Below, one piece after another: positions 14,946 to 21,922 of a stretch of 21,922 bases of DNA; position 1 is the stretch's first letter, and every line of letters begins with the position of its first letter. Source of the stretch: an uncultured Lachnospiraceae bacterium. GTDB taxonomy: Bacteria > Bacillota > Clostridia > Lachnospirales > Lachnospiraceae. The notes under the pieces are model-generated. The model was given only the letters and a program-made list of their open reading frames with translations. It searched no databases and was not told the DNA's origin. The translations under genes were made by a program, and so were the position numbers. Location of the stretch: positions 1-21,922 of the forward strand of contig CAJTJZ010000050.1 of the NCBI GenBank assembly GCA_910576895.1, in the 5' to 3' direction.

Positions 14946-16583
14946 TTAATCCCAATCTTCATTTAACCAGTTACGCAAAAGCTGTGCAACAGCTTCTGGA
15001 TTTTCATCCACAAATTTCTCTATCATCTTGCGGGATTCTGACTTATCACTAAATTCAACATCTTCAAGCGACTGATTTTCCTTTGTTCCTGCAAGAATTG
15101 TTTCTACAGATAATTCCGGTTCTACCTCGGTCACTTCTACAGGTGCTGTTCCCTTTAATACAACAAAGAGAAGCAATCCAATAATAAGTGCTGCAAGTGC
15201 TAACATTAAGACATTTGCTGGATTCTTTAAAAATGCTAAAATTGGATTGTCATTTCCTGTAAGACTATATTGGAAATAAGGTACTTCCCGCCCCAAGATA
15301 GAAATATTGGCAGGATCAATTTTTGTAGCTGCTGATACTAATTGAATAATTTCAGGATCAACAGCAACCGTTGATGCTGTATCATTTGCTGCCATAAATT
15401 CTTCAAATGTCATATTATCCAAAGTACCATTATTTCTTAAAACATCTTCATCATATGTAATAAATCTTGTTAATACAATGGCAATACTGGAATTTTGTAT
15501 ATCAAGCGTTCCAATTTCTTTTACTGTTGTTTCCCTTAATTTATTTAATGCATGTGTATATTTGTTTAAAGAAACTTTACCCTCACTAGCACCTGTTGGG
15601 CCAAGCATATAATCTGTATCAGAATCATTGCTATCTGTACCCGGTGTTCCGCCAGAACCAGAAGAATTTTGGCTATTATATTCATAGCTATCTTTATATG
15701 GTCCTTGTTCATATCCTTCTGGAACGGTATATTGTTCTAATTCCTGTTCTACCCGATCCATATTAAATTGAAGACCTGAAGTACCTACAACGGCATCATC
15801 CCAGCCTGTCTTTAATAAAACAGTTTCCAAATTATCACTAATATTTTGAAGAGAATGATTTCTATAATCCTCTTTTGTTTTAATATTTCCTGCCATGCCC
15901 TCTGCTTCCATACCATTGAACAACAAATTGCCGGTAGAATCCATAATACGAATATTAGAAGTATCTGCATTTCCAACAGAATTTGCCATCACTTCTGCAA
16001 GTGCCTGTGCATAATCTCCTGTCATTGTATCATTTAATGTTAAAATACTAGTAACACTTGTTGGTTCTGTTTCCTTAAGAATATTATATGTTTCCTCATG
16101 ATTATCAATCATGACTCTGGCATCATCTACAATATCTAACGCAAGAAGGTTTCTACGAAGCTCATTTTGTAATGCTAGATTATTTCTGACTTGCTTATCT
16201 GATTCTGTTGTACTCATACTAGTATCTAATGCCCAATTCCAATTTAAGTCAACAGAAGTATCAACTGTATCCAGCCCCTCTTGTGCCATTAAAAGAACAG
16301 CAGATTGATAATCCTTTTTCTTTACTGATATTATATTTGTCGATGTATCATATTTATTGGCAATCGAATTATCACCCAATACGGAAATAATATCACTGGC
16401 ACTTTTATTATCCTCACATTTTGTCAATTCTACATAAGTAGGTCTTGATAAAATATAGGATAGAATCACAATCATAAGAAATACAACTGCTGCCACACTG
16501 ATAATAATTGTTTTCTGTTTATTGGTATATCGATTCCAAAATTCCAACAATTTTTGTGGAATCTGCTTTATTCGTTCAGTCAT
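14946..16583 (-). CDS. fliF: Flagellar MS-ring protein FliF
   Basis: The protein has 545 residues, close to the usual 520-560. Membrane helices lie at about 25-45 (TIIISVAAVVFLMIVILSY) and 455-478 (NVLMLALAALIIGLLLFVV). Between them are the ring-building motifs of the YscJ/FliF family and a Ser/Gly/Asp-rich loop (SSGSGGTPGTDSNDSDTD). The last 30 residues (ending LLRNWLNEDWD) are the FliG-binding tail. FliF forms the ring on which rod, switch and export gate assemble. The ATG of MTERIKQIPQ sits 10 nt behind GAGGAG; the longer frame from a GTG would begin inside that ribosome binding site. Confidence 0.95.
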   Translation of the reverse strand: MTERIKQIPQKLLEFWNRYTNKQKTIIISVAAVVFLMIVILSYILSRPTYVELTKCEDNKSASDIISVLGDNSIANKYDTSTNIISVKKKDYQSAVLLMAQEGLDTVDTSVDLNWNWALDTSMSTTESDKQVRNNLALQNELRRNLLALDIVDDARVMIDNHEETYNILKETEPTSVTSILTLNDTMTGDYAQALAEVMANSVGNADTSNIRIMDSTGNLLFNGMEAEGMAGNIKTKEDYRNHSLQNISDNLETVLLKTGWDDAVVGTSGLQFNMDRVEQELEQYTVPEGYEQGPYKDSYEYNSQNSSGSGGTPGTDSNDSDTDYMLGPTGASEGKVSLNKYTHALNKLRETTVKEIGTLDIQNSSIAIVLTRFITYDEDVLRNNGTLDNMTFEEFMAANDTASTVAVDPEIIQLVSAATKIDPANISILGREVPYFQYSLTGNDNPILAFLKNPANVLMLALAALIIGLLLFVVLKGTAPVEVTEVEPELSVETILAGTKENQSLEDVEFSDKSESRKMIEKFVDENPEAVAQLLRNWLNEDWD

Positions 16584-16619
16584 AATGCTGACACTCCTCA
16601 CTTGGTTACAGTATTATCA

Positions 16620-16928
16620 TTAGAACTGTAAGTTCATAATCTCCTTATATGCATCAACAACAGCAGTTCTTACAGCAATTGTATACTGCAATGATAAATT
16701 TGCTTTTTGTTGAGCAGCCTGCAAATCATGCACATTATCTGATTGACCAATTGCATATTTAATTTCTTCTTCTTCTGCCTTATTTGTTAATTCATCTGTT
16801 TCTTTGACTAATGATAATGCTGACTGGAAAAGAGCTTCAAACCCTGTATTATTCTCTGCTTTTGCTGTTGATGTAACCCCATTTGTTTCACCAAAAGATT
16901 GTATTGGTGATAATCCTGTTATTGACAT
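16620..16928 (-). CDS. fliE: Flagellar hook-basal body complex protein FliE
   Basis: The small protein of 102 residues has the FliE pattern: a variable N-terminus, FEALFQSALSLVKETDELTNKA, and a helical C-terminus with DLQAAQQKANLSLQYTIAVR followed by AYKEIMNLQ. FliE connects the MS ring and the export gate to the rod. It lies between flgC and fliF, the standard order. The ribosome binding site GGAGGGG is 7 nt before the ATG. The gene is intact, in contrast to flgC beside it. Confidence 0.95.
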   Translation of the reverse strand: MSITGLSPIQSFGETNGVTSTAKAENNTGFEALFQSALSLVKETDELTNKAEEEEIKYAIGQSDNVHDLQAAQQKANLSLQYTIAVRTAVVDAYKEIMNLQF

Positions 16929-16950
16929 AAATATTCCCCTCCTCTAAATT

Positions 16951-17362
16951 TTACGATTTTCCAACTTCCAAACCACGCAATGCCATACTCTTTGCTGCAT
17001 TAAATGCTGTTACATTTGCTTCATAAGATCGGCTAGCATCAATCATATTTGTCATTTCCGTAACGGTACTTACATTTGGATAAGTGACATATCCATCTTC
17101 ATCTGCATCTGGATTTCCCGGATCGTAAACCATATTCATTGGTGTTTCATAATCATCTTTTACAGCAGCTACTTTTACACGTTTCATAGAAACTATTTGC
17201 AACTGATTTTTCTTCAAAAACAACAGTTTGACGGCGGTAAGTATTACCATATTGATCTCTTGTTGTATTTACATTTGCAATATTTTCTGCAATAATATCA
17301 GTACGAAATTGTTGTGCAGTCATACCACTTGCACTAATATTCATAGCACTAAAAATTGACAT
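16951..17362 (-). pseudogene. flgC: Flagellar rod protein FlgC, split by a frameshift
   Basis: Two overlapping reading frames together make one FlgC. The first, from the ATG at 17362 (AAGGGG ribosome binding site, 7-nt spacing), gives MSIFSAMNISASGMTAQQF, then AENIANVNTTRDQYGNTYRR and TVVFEEKSVANSF, and runs to a TGA at 17153-17155. The second frame, +1 to the first, gives RVKVAAVKDDYETPMNMVYD, then PNVSTVTEMTNMIDASRSYE and ends RGLEVGKS. The break lies between about 17180 and 17195, where homologues have a short variable loop before the GVKV motif. One extra base or two missing bases (or a larger deletion of 3n+2) would explain it. FlgC is part of the proximal rod, so loss would abolish flagella. 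It may be a real mutation or a sequencing error. Confidence 0.85.
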
Positions 17363-17446
17363 AATATTTCCCCTTTTCTTATTTTGCAAAAACAGTAAGC
17401 TATAAGTAAAAATATCTTTTTTTCTATTTATTTACTTGTATTAAAA

Positions 17447-17836
17447 TTACCTTGCATTTACTACAGCACTTAATCTTGAAAATTCTTGTGTCATAGAATC
17501 TAACAAAGTATAATAACGAATCTGATTTTGAGCAAGATATGCTGACTCCGTATTGATATCCACATTATTTCCATCAATGCGGTAACTGAGCCTAGAGTTA
17601 TCAATATATGTATTTGCATTCAAAGTGGATAAGTCCACATCTTGTATGTCCTTATCCAGATTATCACCACCAGCAATTGCATTTAACAGATATGATTCAA
17701 ACTGTACATCCTTACGTTTATATCCCGGAGTATCATTATTTGCAATATTATTTGCGATAATCGTATTTCTTGTCCAACTGGCATCTGCTGCCTTATCTAA
17801 TACATTAATATAGTTAAATGCACCTGTTGAGATCAT
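17447..17836 (-). CDS. flgB: Flagellar proximal rod protein FlgB
   Basis: The protein has 129 residues. It contains the rod signature ANNIANNDTPGYKRKDVQFE (residues 28-47) and the C-terminal DINTESAYLAQNQIRYYTLL typical of FlgB. FlgB is the first rod subunit beside FliE. The ATG of MISTGAFNYINV is 10 nt behind AAAGGA. A GTG three codons earlier is in frame but nearly touches the ribosome binding site. This is the first gene of the flagellar cluster in reading order, following topA by 114 bases with a promoter candidate between. Confidence 0.94.
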   Translation of the reverse strand: MISTGAFNYINVLDKAADASWTRNTIIANNIANNDTPGYKRKDVQFESYLLNAIAGGDNLDKDIQDVDLSTLNANTYIDNSRLSYRIDGNNVDINTESAYLAQNQIRYYTLLDSMTQEFSRLSAVVNAR

Positions 17837-17861
17837 GTTATGCACATCCTTTCTGATTAAT

Positions 17862-17889
17862 ATTATAATAAATTAACACAAAAAAACAA
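17862..17889 (-). promoter_or_regulatory. Candidate housekeeping-type promoter for the flagellar operon
   Basis: On the coding strand a perfect TATAAT -10 box (17862-17867) is preceded, with a 16-base spacer, by TTGTTT, which shares TTG with the -35 consensus. It lies ahead of flgB, the first gene of the cluster. T-rich runs surround it. No motility sigma (sigma-28) box is visible. The -35 is weak, so the assignment is tentative. Confidence 0.5.
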
Positions 17890-17950
17890 GCAGTTTTTAC
17901 AAAAAAAACGCAAAATACTAACAAATAGTACATATTACCCATGCTTTATT

Positions 17951-20017
17951 TTATTCTTTTGATTCTTTATAACCACAAGTTTCTCCGATACATACAAGCT
18001 TATTTCCTTTTTCTACTAAAATCTCCCCACAAACAGGACATTTTTTTCCTGATGGTTTTTGCCATGACATAAAATCACATTCTGGACTATTCTCACATCC
18101 AAAATATCTGCGACCTTTTTTTGTCTTTTTTATTACAACCTCTTTTCCACATTTTGGACAAGATACGCCAATTTTTTCAAAATATGGCTTTGTATTACGA
18201 CAATCTGGAAATCCCGGACAAGCTAAAAACTTTCCATGTGGTCCATATTTAATAACCATATTTTTACCACATTGTTCGCAAACAACTTCTGTTACTTCAT
18301 CTTCAATTTTGACTTCTGAAAGCTCTTTTTGTGCTTTTTCTACTGCTTCTGCAAGATCAGGATAAAAATTACTAACAACTGCTTTCCAAGAAACATTTCC
18401 TGCTTCTACAGCATCTAAAAGTCCTTCCATATTTGCTGTAAAATTCATATCGACAATTGTCGGAAACGCCTGTTCCATAATCTGATTTACAATTTCACCA
18501 AGCTCTGTTACATATAAATTTTTATTTTCCTTTGCAACATATCTTCTAGCTATAATCGTAGTAATGGTTGGTGCATAGGTACTTGGACGACCAATACCAA
18601 GTTCTTCCATTGTCTTTACAAGAGAAGATTCTGTAAAATGTGCTGGCGGTTGTGTAAAATGCTGTTTTCCTTCGATTTGCTTTAATGAAATTTCACTTTC
18701 TTTCTTTATTTCCGCAGAAATCATTCCTGCTTCCTGCTTTTCTTCCTCTTCTGCATAAACACAATGATAACCATCAAATTTTACTTTAGAAAATGAGGAA
18801 GTAAACCGATATGTCCCTACATCAATTTTAATTGAAAGCGTTTCATAAACTACAGATTCCATACGGCTTGCTATAAATCGCTTCCAAATAAGCTGATAAA
18901 GGCGAAATTGATCTCTTGATAAAGATTCTTTTACCAAAACAGGGGATAGTTCAACAAACGTAGGGCGAATTGCCTCATGTGCATCTTGTATTTTTTTTCC
19001 AGTATTTTTTGTGGTTACCTTTTTATTCACATATAATTCCCCATATGTTTTTTCAATATAGTCTTTACAAGCTTTTTCTGCTTCTTCAGAAATTCTAGTA
19101 GAATCTGTACGCAGGTACGTAATAAGACCAATTGTTCCATGTCCTTTAATCTCTAGTCCCTCATAAAGCTGCTGTGCAATTCGCATTGTTTTTTGTGTAG
19201 AAAAATTTAATACTTTTCCTGCTTCCTGCTGCATGGTACTTGTTGTAAATGGAAATGGCGGTTTTCTTGTGCGTTCCCCATTTTTCACCTCTGCAAGACT
19301 TACAGGAAGTGATTCCATCTCTTTTTTTATTTCTTCCATTTCCTGTTTAGAATGAATCGTTTGTTTTTCCTTTGCTGTTCCATAAAAATTTGCATGTAAT
19401 GGCTTTTTCATACCTTTTATGGAAAAATCAGCTTCCATTGTCCAATATTCTTCAGGGATAAATTTATTAATTTCATTTTCCCTTTCACAAATCAGCCGAA
19501 GTACCACAGATTGTACACGTCCTGCACTTAATCCTCTCTTTACTTTTGCCCATAAAAGTGGACTAATACTATAACCTACCATACGATCAAGCATACGGCG
19601 TGCCTGTTGAGCGTTTACAAGATTCATGTCAATTTCTCTTGCTTGTTTCAGTGATGCCTTTACTGCATTTTTCGTAATTTCATTAAATGTAATACGGCGG
19701 CTTTTTTTATTGTCCTCAAGCTTTAATGCCTTTTCTAAATGCCATGAGATTGCTTCTCCCTCTCTATCTGGATCGGTTGCTAAATAAACTTTATCTGCTT
19801 TTTTTACTTCCTTACGGAGTTTGGCAAGTAAATCTCCCTTCCCCCGAATGGTAATATATTTTGGCTCATAATCATGTTCTATGTCAATTCCAAGCTGACT
19901 TTTTGGCAAATCCCTTACATGTCCATTGGAAGCCATGACTTCATAATTACTACCCAAAAATTTTTTAATGGTTTTCACTTTTGCCGGTGATTCCAAAATT
20001 ACCAAATTCTTTGCCAT
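17951..20017 (-). CDS. topA: DNA topoisomerase I (type IA)
   Basis: The protein has about 688 residues. The N-terminal TOPRIM domain has E9 in VILESPAKVKTIKKFLG and the acidic triad in DPDREGE (82-88). The catalytic tyrosine is Y301 in GLITYLRTDSTRI. The C-terminus carries three zinc-ribbon repeats (CEQCGKN...CPGFPDC, CPKCGKE...CENSPEC, CPVCGEI...CIGETC). The enzyme relaxes negatively supercoiled DNA. Three in-frame ATG codons lie close together at the start; MAKNLVILES fits the family best and has GGAG 9 nt upstream, but starting two codons earlier is equally supported. It follows dprA by 38 bases, the usual dprA-topA pair. Confidence 0.96.
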   Translation of the reverse strand: MAKNLVILESPAKVKTIKKFLGSNYEVMASNGHVRDLPKSQLGIDIEHDYEPKYITIRGKGDLLAKLRKEVKKADKVYLATDPDREGEAISWHLEKALKLEDNKKSRRITFNEITKNAVKASLKQAREIDMNLVNAQQARRMLDRMVGYSISPLLWAKVKRGLSAGRVQSVVLRLICERENEINKFIPEEYWTMEADFSIKGMKKPLHANFYGTAKEKQTIHSKQEMEEIKKEMESLPVSLAEVKNGERTRKPPFPFTTSTMQQEAGKVLNFSTQKTMRIAQQLYEGLEIKGHGTIGLITYLRTDSTRISEEAEKACKDYIEKTYGELYVNKKVTTKNTGKKIQDAHEAIRPTFVELSPVLVKESLSRDQFRLYQLIWKRFIASRMESVVYETLSIKIDVGTYRFTSSFSKVKFDGYHCVYAEEEEKQEAGMISAEIKKESEISLKQIEGKQHFTQPPAHFTESSLVKTMEELGIGRPSTYAPTITTIIARRYVAKENKNLYVTELGEIVNQIMEQAFPTIVDMNFTANMEGLLDAVEAGNVSWKAVVSNFYPDLAEAVEKAQKELSEVKIEDEVTEVVCEQCGKNMVIKYGPHGKFLACPGFPDCRNTKPYFEKIGVSCPKCGKEVVIKKTKKGRRYFGCENSPECDFMSWQKPSGKKCPVCGEILVEKGNKLVCIGETCGYKESKE

Positions 20018-20055
20018 ACTCATAATCTCCATTCCTTCACAATTGTAACAGTTCC

Positions 20056-21138
20056 TTATTTTAGAATCTTATGGAAATAAAGCCCTGTTTGATCCACAAG
20101 CTTTTTTTCTTCTAATTCAAGCAAAACTTCCATTAATTTCCCAGTTCCTAGCTTTGTTTCTTCTGCCAGTCTGTCTAAATGCTTCTCCTCAAAACCTAAA
20201 CTAGAATACACTATTTCTTCTATTCTTGCAAGAGAAAGATTTTTTTTTTCTATTTTATCTGTAAAATTAATTTGATAGAAATTCAAAATATCTTCTGGAC
20301 TATCTACAAGTTCTGCTCCTTGTTTAATTAGTTTATTTGTACCAACGCTTAATGGATCTTTTGCTCTTCCCGGAAGGGAAAATACATCTCTTCCCTGCTC
20401 TAATGCAGAATCCGCAGTAATTAATGATCCGCTTTTTGCTCTTGCTTCTATTATAAGCACTCCATTAGAAAGTCCACTAATGATACGATTTCTTTGTGGA
20501 AAATTCCAACGATATGGCATTGTTCCCGGCGGATACTCTGATAAAATTCCTCCTTCTAATAAAATTTCTTGATAAAGCCTTTCATGCTCTGGTGGATAAA
20601 TAATATCAACACCACATCCCATAACAGCAAATGTTTTCCCTTTTGTAGCGGCAATTGCTCCACTATGAGCAAATCCATCAACTCCTCTTGCAAGTCCACT
20701 TATAATTTGCACATTTTTTTCTGCAAGCTGTTTTGCAAAATAATAAGATTGTTCCTTTCCATAATTGCTGCAAGCACGTGCTCCAATAACTGCAAGACTT
20801 ATTTGATTTACATTTGGCAGTTTTCCTTTATAAAATAGGCCATAAGGCGGATCATAAATTTTTAATAATTTATATGGATATTGTGGTTCGTCTATTGTAC
20901 AAAAAGAAATCTTTGTATCCTTTAATAACTGCCATAGAGATACTATCACTTGTTCTTTTTGATATTCCAGTAAAAACTCTTGTTCTTTTTTCTCTAAAAT
21001 TCCAAGTTTAGAAAGTTCTTTTTCCTTTGCTTTAAAAATATTTTCTGCACTATGATAATATTCCATTAATTTTCTTTTTTTCTGGAATCCTATTTTTTCT
21101 AAACAACAAAACCATAAAATATAATCCTTTTTCTCCAT
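20056..21138 (-). CDS. dprA: DNA-processing protein DprA/Smf
   Basis: The protein has 360 residues. An N-terminal SAM/HhH-like region is followed by the Rossmann-type DprA fold: VIGARACSNYG (117-127), SGLARGVDGFAH (147-158), VMGCGVDIIYP (172-182), PQRNRIISGLS (214-224) and SGSLITADSALEQGRDVF (236-253). A C-terminal winged helix comes last (about 295-355). DprA loads RecA on single-stranded DNA entering during transformation, and it is also kept in many non-competent bacteria. AAAGGA precedes the ATG by 7 nt. The comM-like gene upstream is a competence-associated partner, separated by 102 bases holding only a weak 6-bp hairpin. Confidence 0.95.
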   Translation of the reverse strand: MEKKDYILWFCCLEKIGFQKKRKLMEYYHSAENIFKAKEKELSKLGILEKKEQEFLLEYQKEQVIVSLWQLLKDTKISFCTIDEPQYPYKLLKIYDPPYGLFYKGKLPNVNQISLAVIGARACSNYGKEQSYYFAKQLAEKNVQIISGLARGVDGFAHSGAIAATKGKTFAVMGCGVDIIYPPEHERLYQEILLEGGILSEYPPGTMPYRWNFPQRNRIISGLSNGVLIIEARAKSGSLITADSALEQGRDVFSLPGRAKDPLSVGTNKLIKQGAELVDSPEDILNFYQINFTDKIEKKNLSLARIEEIVYSSLGFEEKHLDRLAEETKLGTGKLMEVLLELEEKKLVDQTGLYFHKILK

Positions 21139-21240
21139 GTAACTTCCTTTCTTATTATTTTACCTTGAAATCTAAAATTTTTCCATACGGAAAATATTCC
21201 TATTTTTCCATTTCTTTTCATATAATTTTTCTACTTTTTA

Positions 21241-21922
21241 CTATTGCTTCCAAAATTTTTTATCCATACTGCGATAACAGGCTGCTTCACTTAAATGTAA
21301 TAAACTAATTTCTTTGCTTTCCTCCAAATCAGCAATTGTTCTTGCTGTTTTTATAATTTTATGATAGGAACGTGCCGTTAAAGAAAGACGCTGAAAGATT
21401 TCTTCTAAATAATTTTGTTCTCGTTTTGAAAGAACAATATATTTTTCTATTAACTGTGGTGTCAATTCTCCATTACAGGTTATATTTTCTTTTTGATAGC
21501 GTTCTTTTTGTAAATTTCTTGCAATCTCTACTCTTTTACGAATTTCCCTAGAGCTTTCTTGTTTTTCCTTTGAAATTAATTGTTCATATTCTAGCGGCTG
21601 TGTTTCTACACAAAGATCAATTCTATCAAGAAATGGTCTGGAAACTCTATTAAGATATTTATATATTTGCCTTTCGGTACAATGACAAAAATTTCTATTT
21701 GGATAATATCCACAGGCACAGGGATTCATTGCAGCTACTAAAATAAAATCGGCTGGATAACGATACGTTCCATAAATTCTTGAGATTGTAATTTGATGCT
21801 CCTCTAAAGGCTGCCTTAACATTTCTAATGTATCCTTATGGAATTCTGTCAATTCATCAAGAAATAAAACACCATGACTTGCCAAACTAATTTCTCCGGG
21901 TTTTATTTCTTGATGAATTGAC
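21241..21922 (-). CDS. ComM/YifB-type AAA+ ATPase, C-terminal part (5' end beyond the right edge)
   Basis: About 227 codons are present; the N-terminal Lon-like domain and Walker A lie outside the window. Visible are GEISLASHGVLFLDEL with the Walker B, the VAAMNPCACGYYPN segment with two cysteines, RVSRPFLDRIDL (sensor/arginine region), and the C-terminal Mg-chelatase-like helical domain with LTARSYHKIIKTARTIADLE. In other bacteria ComM is a hexameric helicase that promotes branch migration during natural transformation. The frame continues past the TTG at 21885 to the window edge, so it is a truncated gene and not a short one. Its neighbour dprA supports a DNA uptake or recombination role. 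Confidence 0.93.
   Translation of the reverse strand, partial: SIHQEIKPGEISLASHGVLFLDELTEFHKDTLEMLRQPLEEHQITISRIYGTYRYPADFILVAAMNPCACGYYPNRNFCHCTERQIYKYLNRVSRPFLDRIDLCVETQPLEYEQLISKEKQESSREIRKRVEIARNLQKERYQKENITCNGELTPQLIEKYIVLSKREQNYLEEIFQRLSLTARSYHKIIKTARTIADLEESKEISLLHLSEAACYRSMDKKFWKQ

Noticed and set aside
17896..17930. Possible terminator after topA (TACTA/TAGTA stem followed by T-rich sequence)
   Set aside because: The stem has only 5 mostly A-T pairs and the T run is broken by GCG. It is too weak to call, and read-through from topA into flgB remains possible.
21179..21194. Short hairpin (TTTTCC/GGAAAA) between comM/yifB and dprA
   Set aside because: It has six mostly A-T pairs and only a short T run, so it is likely chance in an AT-rich gap. 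No promoter with both boxes was found there either.
1..21922. CRISPR arrays, tRNA or rRNA genes, insertion sequences, attachment sites, defence or secondary-metabolism clusters
   Set aside because: I looked for direct-repeat arrays, transposase motifs, cloverleaf-like sequences and unfamiliar gene sets and found none. The window is a conventional flagellar operon plus dprA/topA.

Overview
This window is a stretch of the main flagellar (fla/che-type) operon of a low-GC, Gram-positive-type bacterium. It is most likely a motile member of the class Clostridia, and the look is Lachnospiraceae. Every supported gene lies on the minus strand, so the operon reads from right to left. Grounds for the assignment are the AT-rich sequence, strong GGAGG-type ribosome binding sites, a FliY with CheC-type phosphatase motifs, and a gene order that follows the Bacillus/Clostridium fla/che operon. 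Taxonomy is inferred from gene order and protein character; no database search was possible.

Right end, 17951-21922: three housekeeping genes, namely a 5'-truncated comM/yifB-type AAA+ ATPase, dprA and topA. In Bacillus subtilis, genes including codY lie between topA and flgB; here flgB follows topA after only 114 bases, with a promoter-like -10 box in the gap.

Central block, 11051-17836: flgB, flgC (broken by a frameshift), fliE, fliF, fliG, fliH, fliI and fliJ. These encode the proximal rod, MS ring, switch base and export ATPase complex.

Hook block, 5357-10974: a ylxF/MotE-like membrane protein, fliK, flgD, an uncharacterised flagellar operon protein (TIGR02530 type), flgE and flbD/swrD. 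These control hook length, cap and build the hook, and act as accessory factors.

Motor and chemotaxis block, 1-5319: motA, motB, fliL, fliM, fliY, cheY and the start of fliO. They encode the stator, the C-ring switch, the response regulator that acts on it, and the first gene of the export-gate block that presumably continues beyond the left edge.

The genes are tightly packed, mostly with gaps under 120 bases and several overlaps, which suggests co-transcription. The points most worth a second look are the flgC frameshift, an X2-like immunoglobulin module at the C-terminus of FlgD, a perfect 12-bp intercistronic hairpin before flbD, two mutually exclusive hairpins ahead of flgE, and a likely internal promoter before fliM. 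I see no mobile element, CRISPR array, tRNA, rRNA or clearly new defence or metabolic system. No gene-free stretch exceeds 300 bases; the longest is the 174-base fliL-fliM gap.
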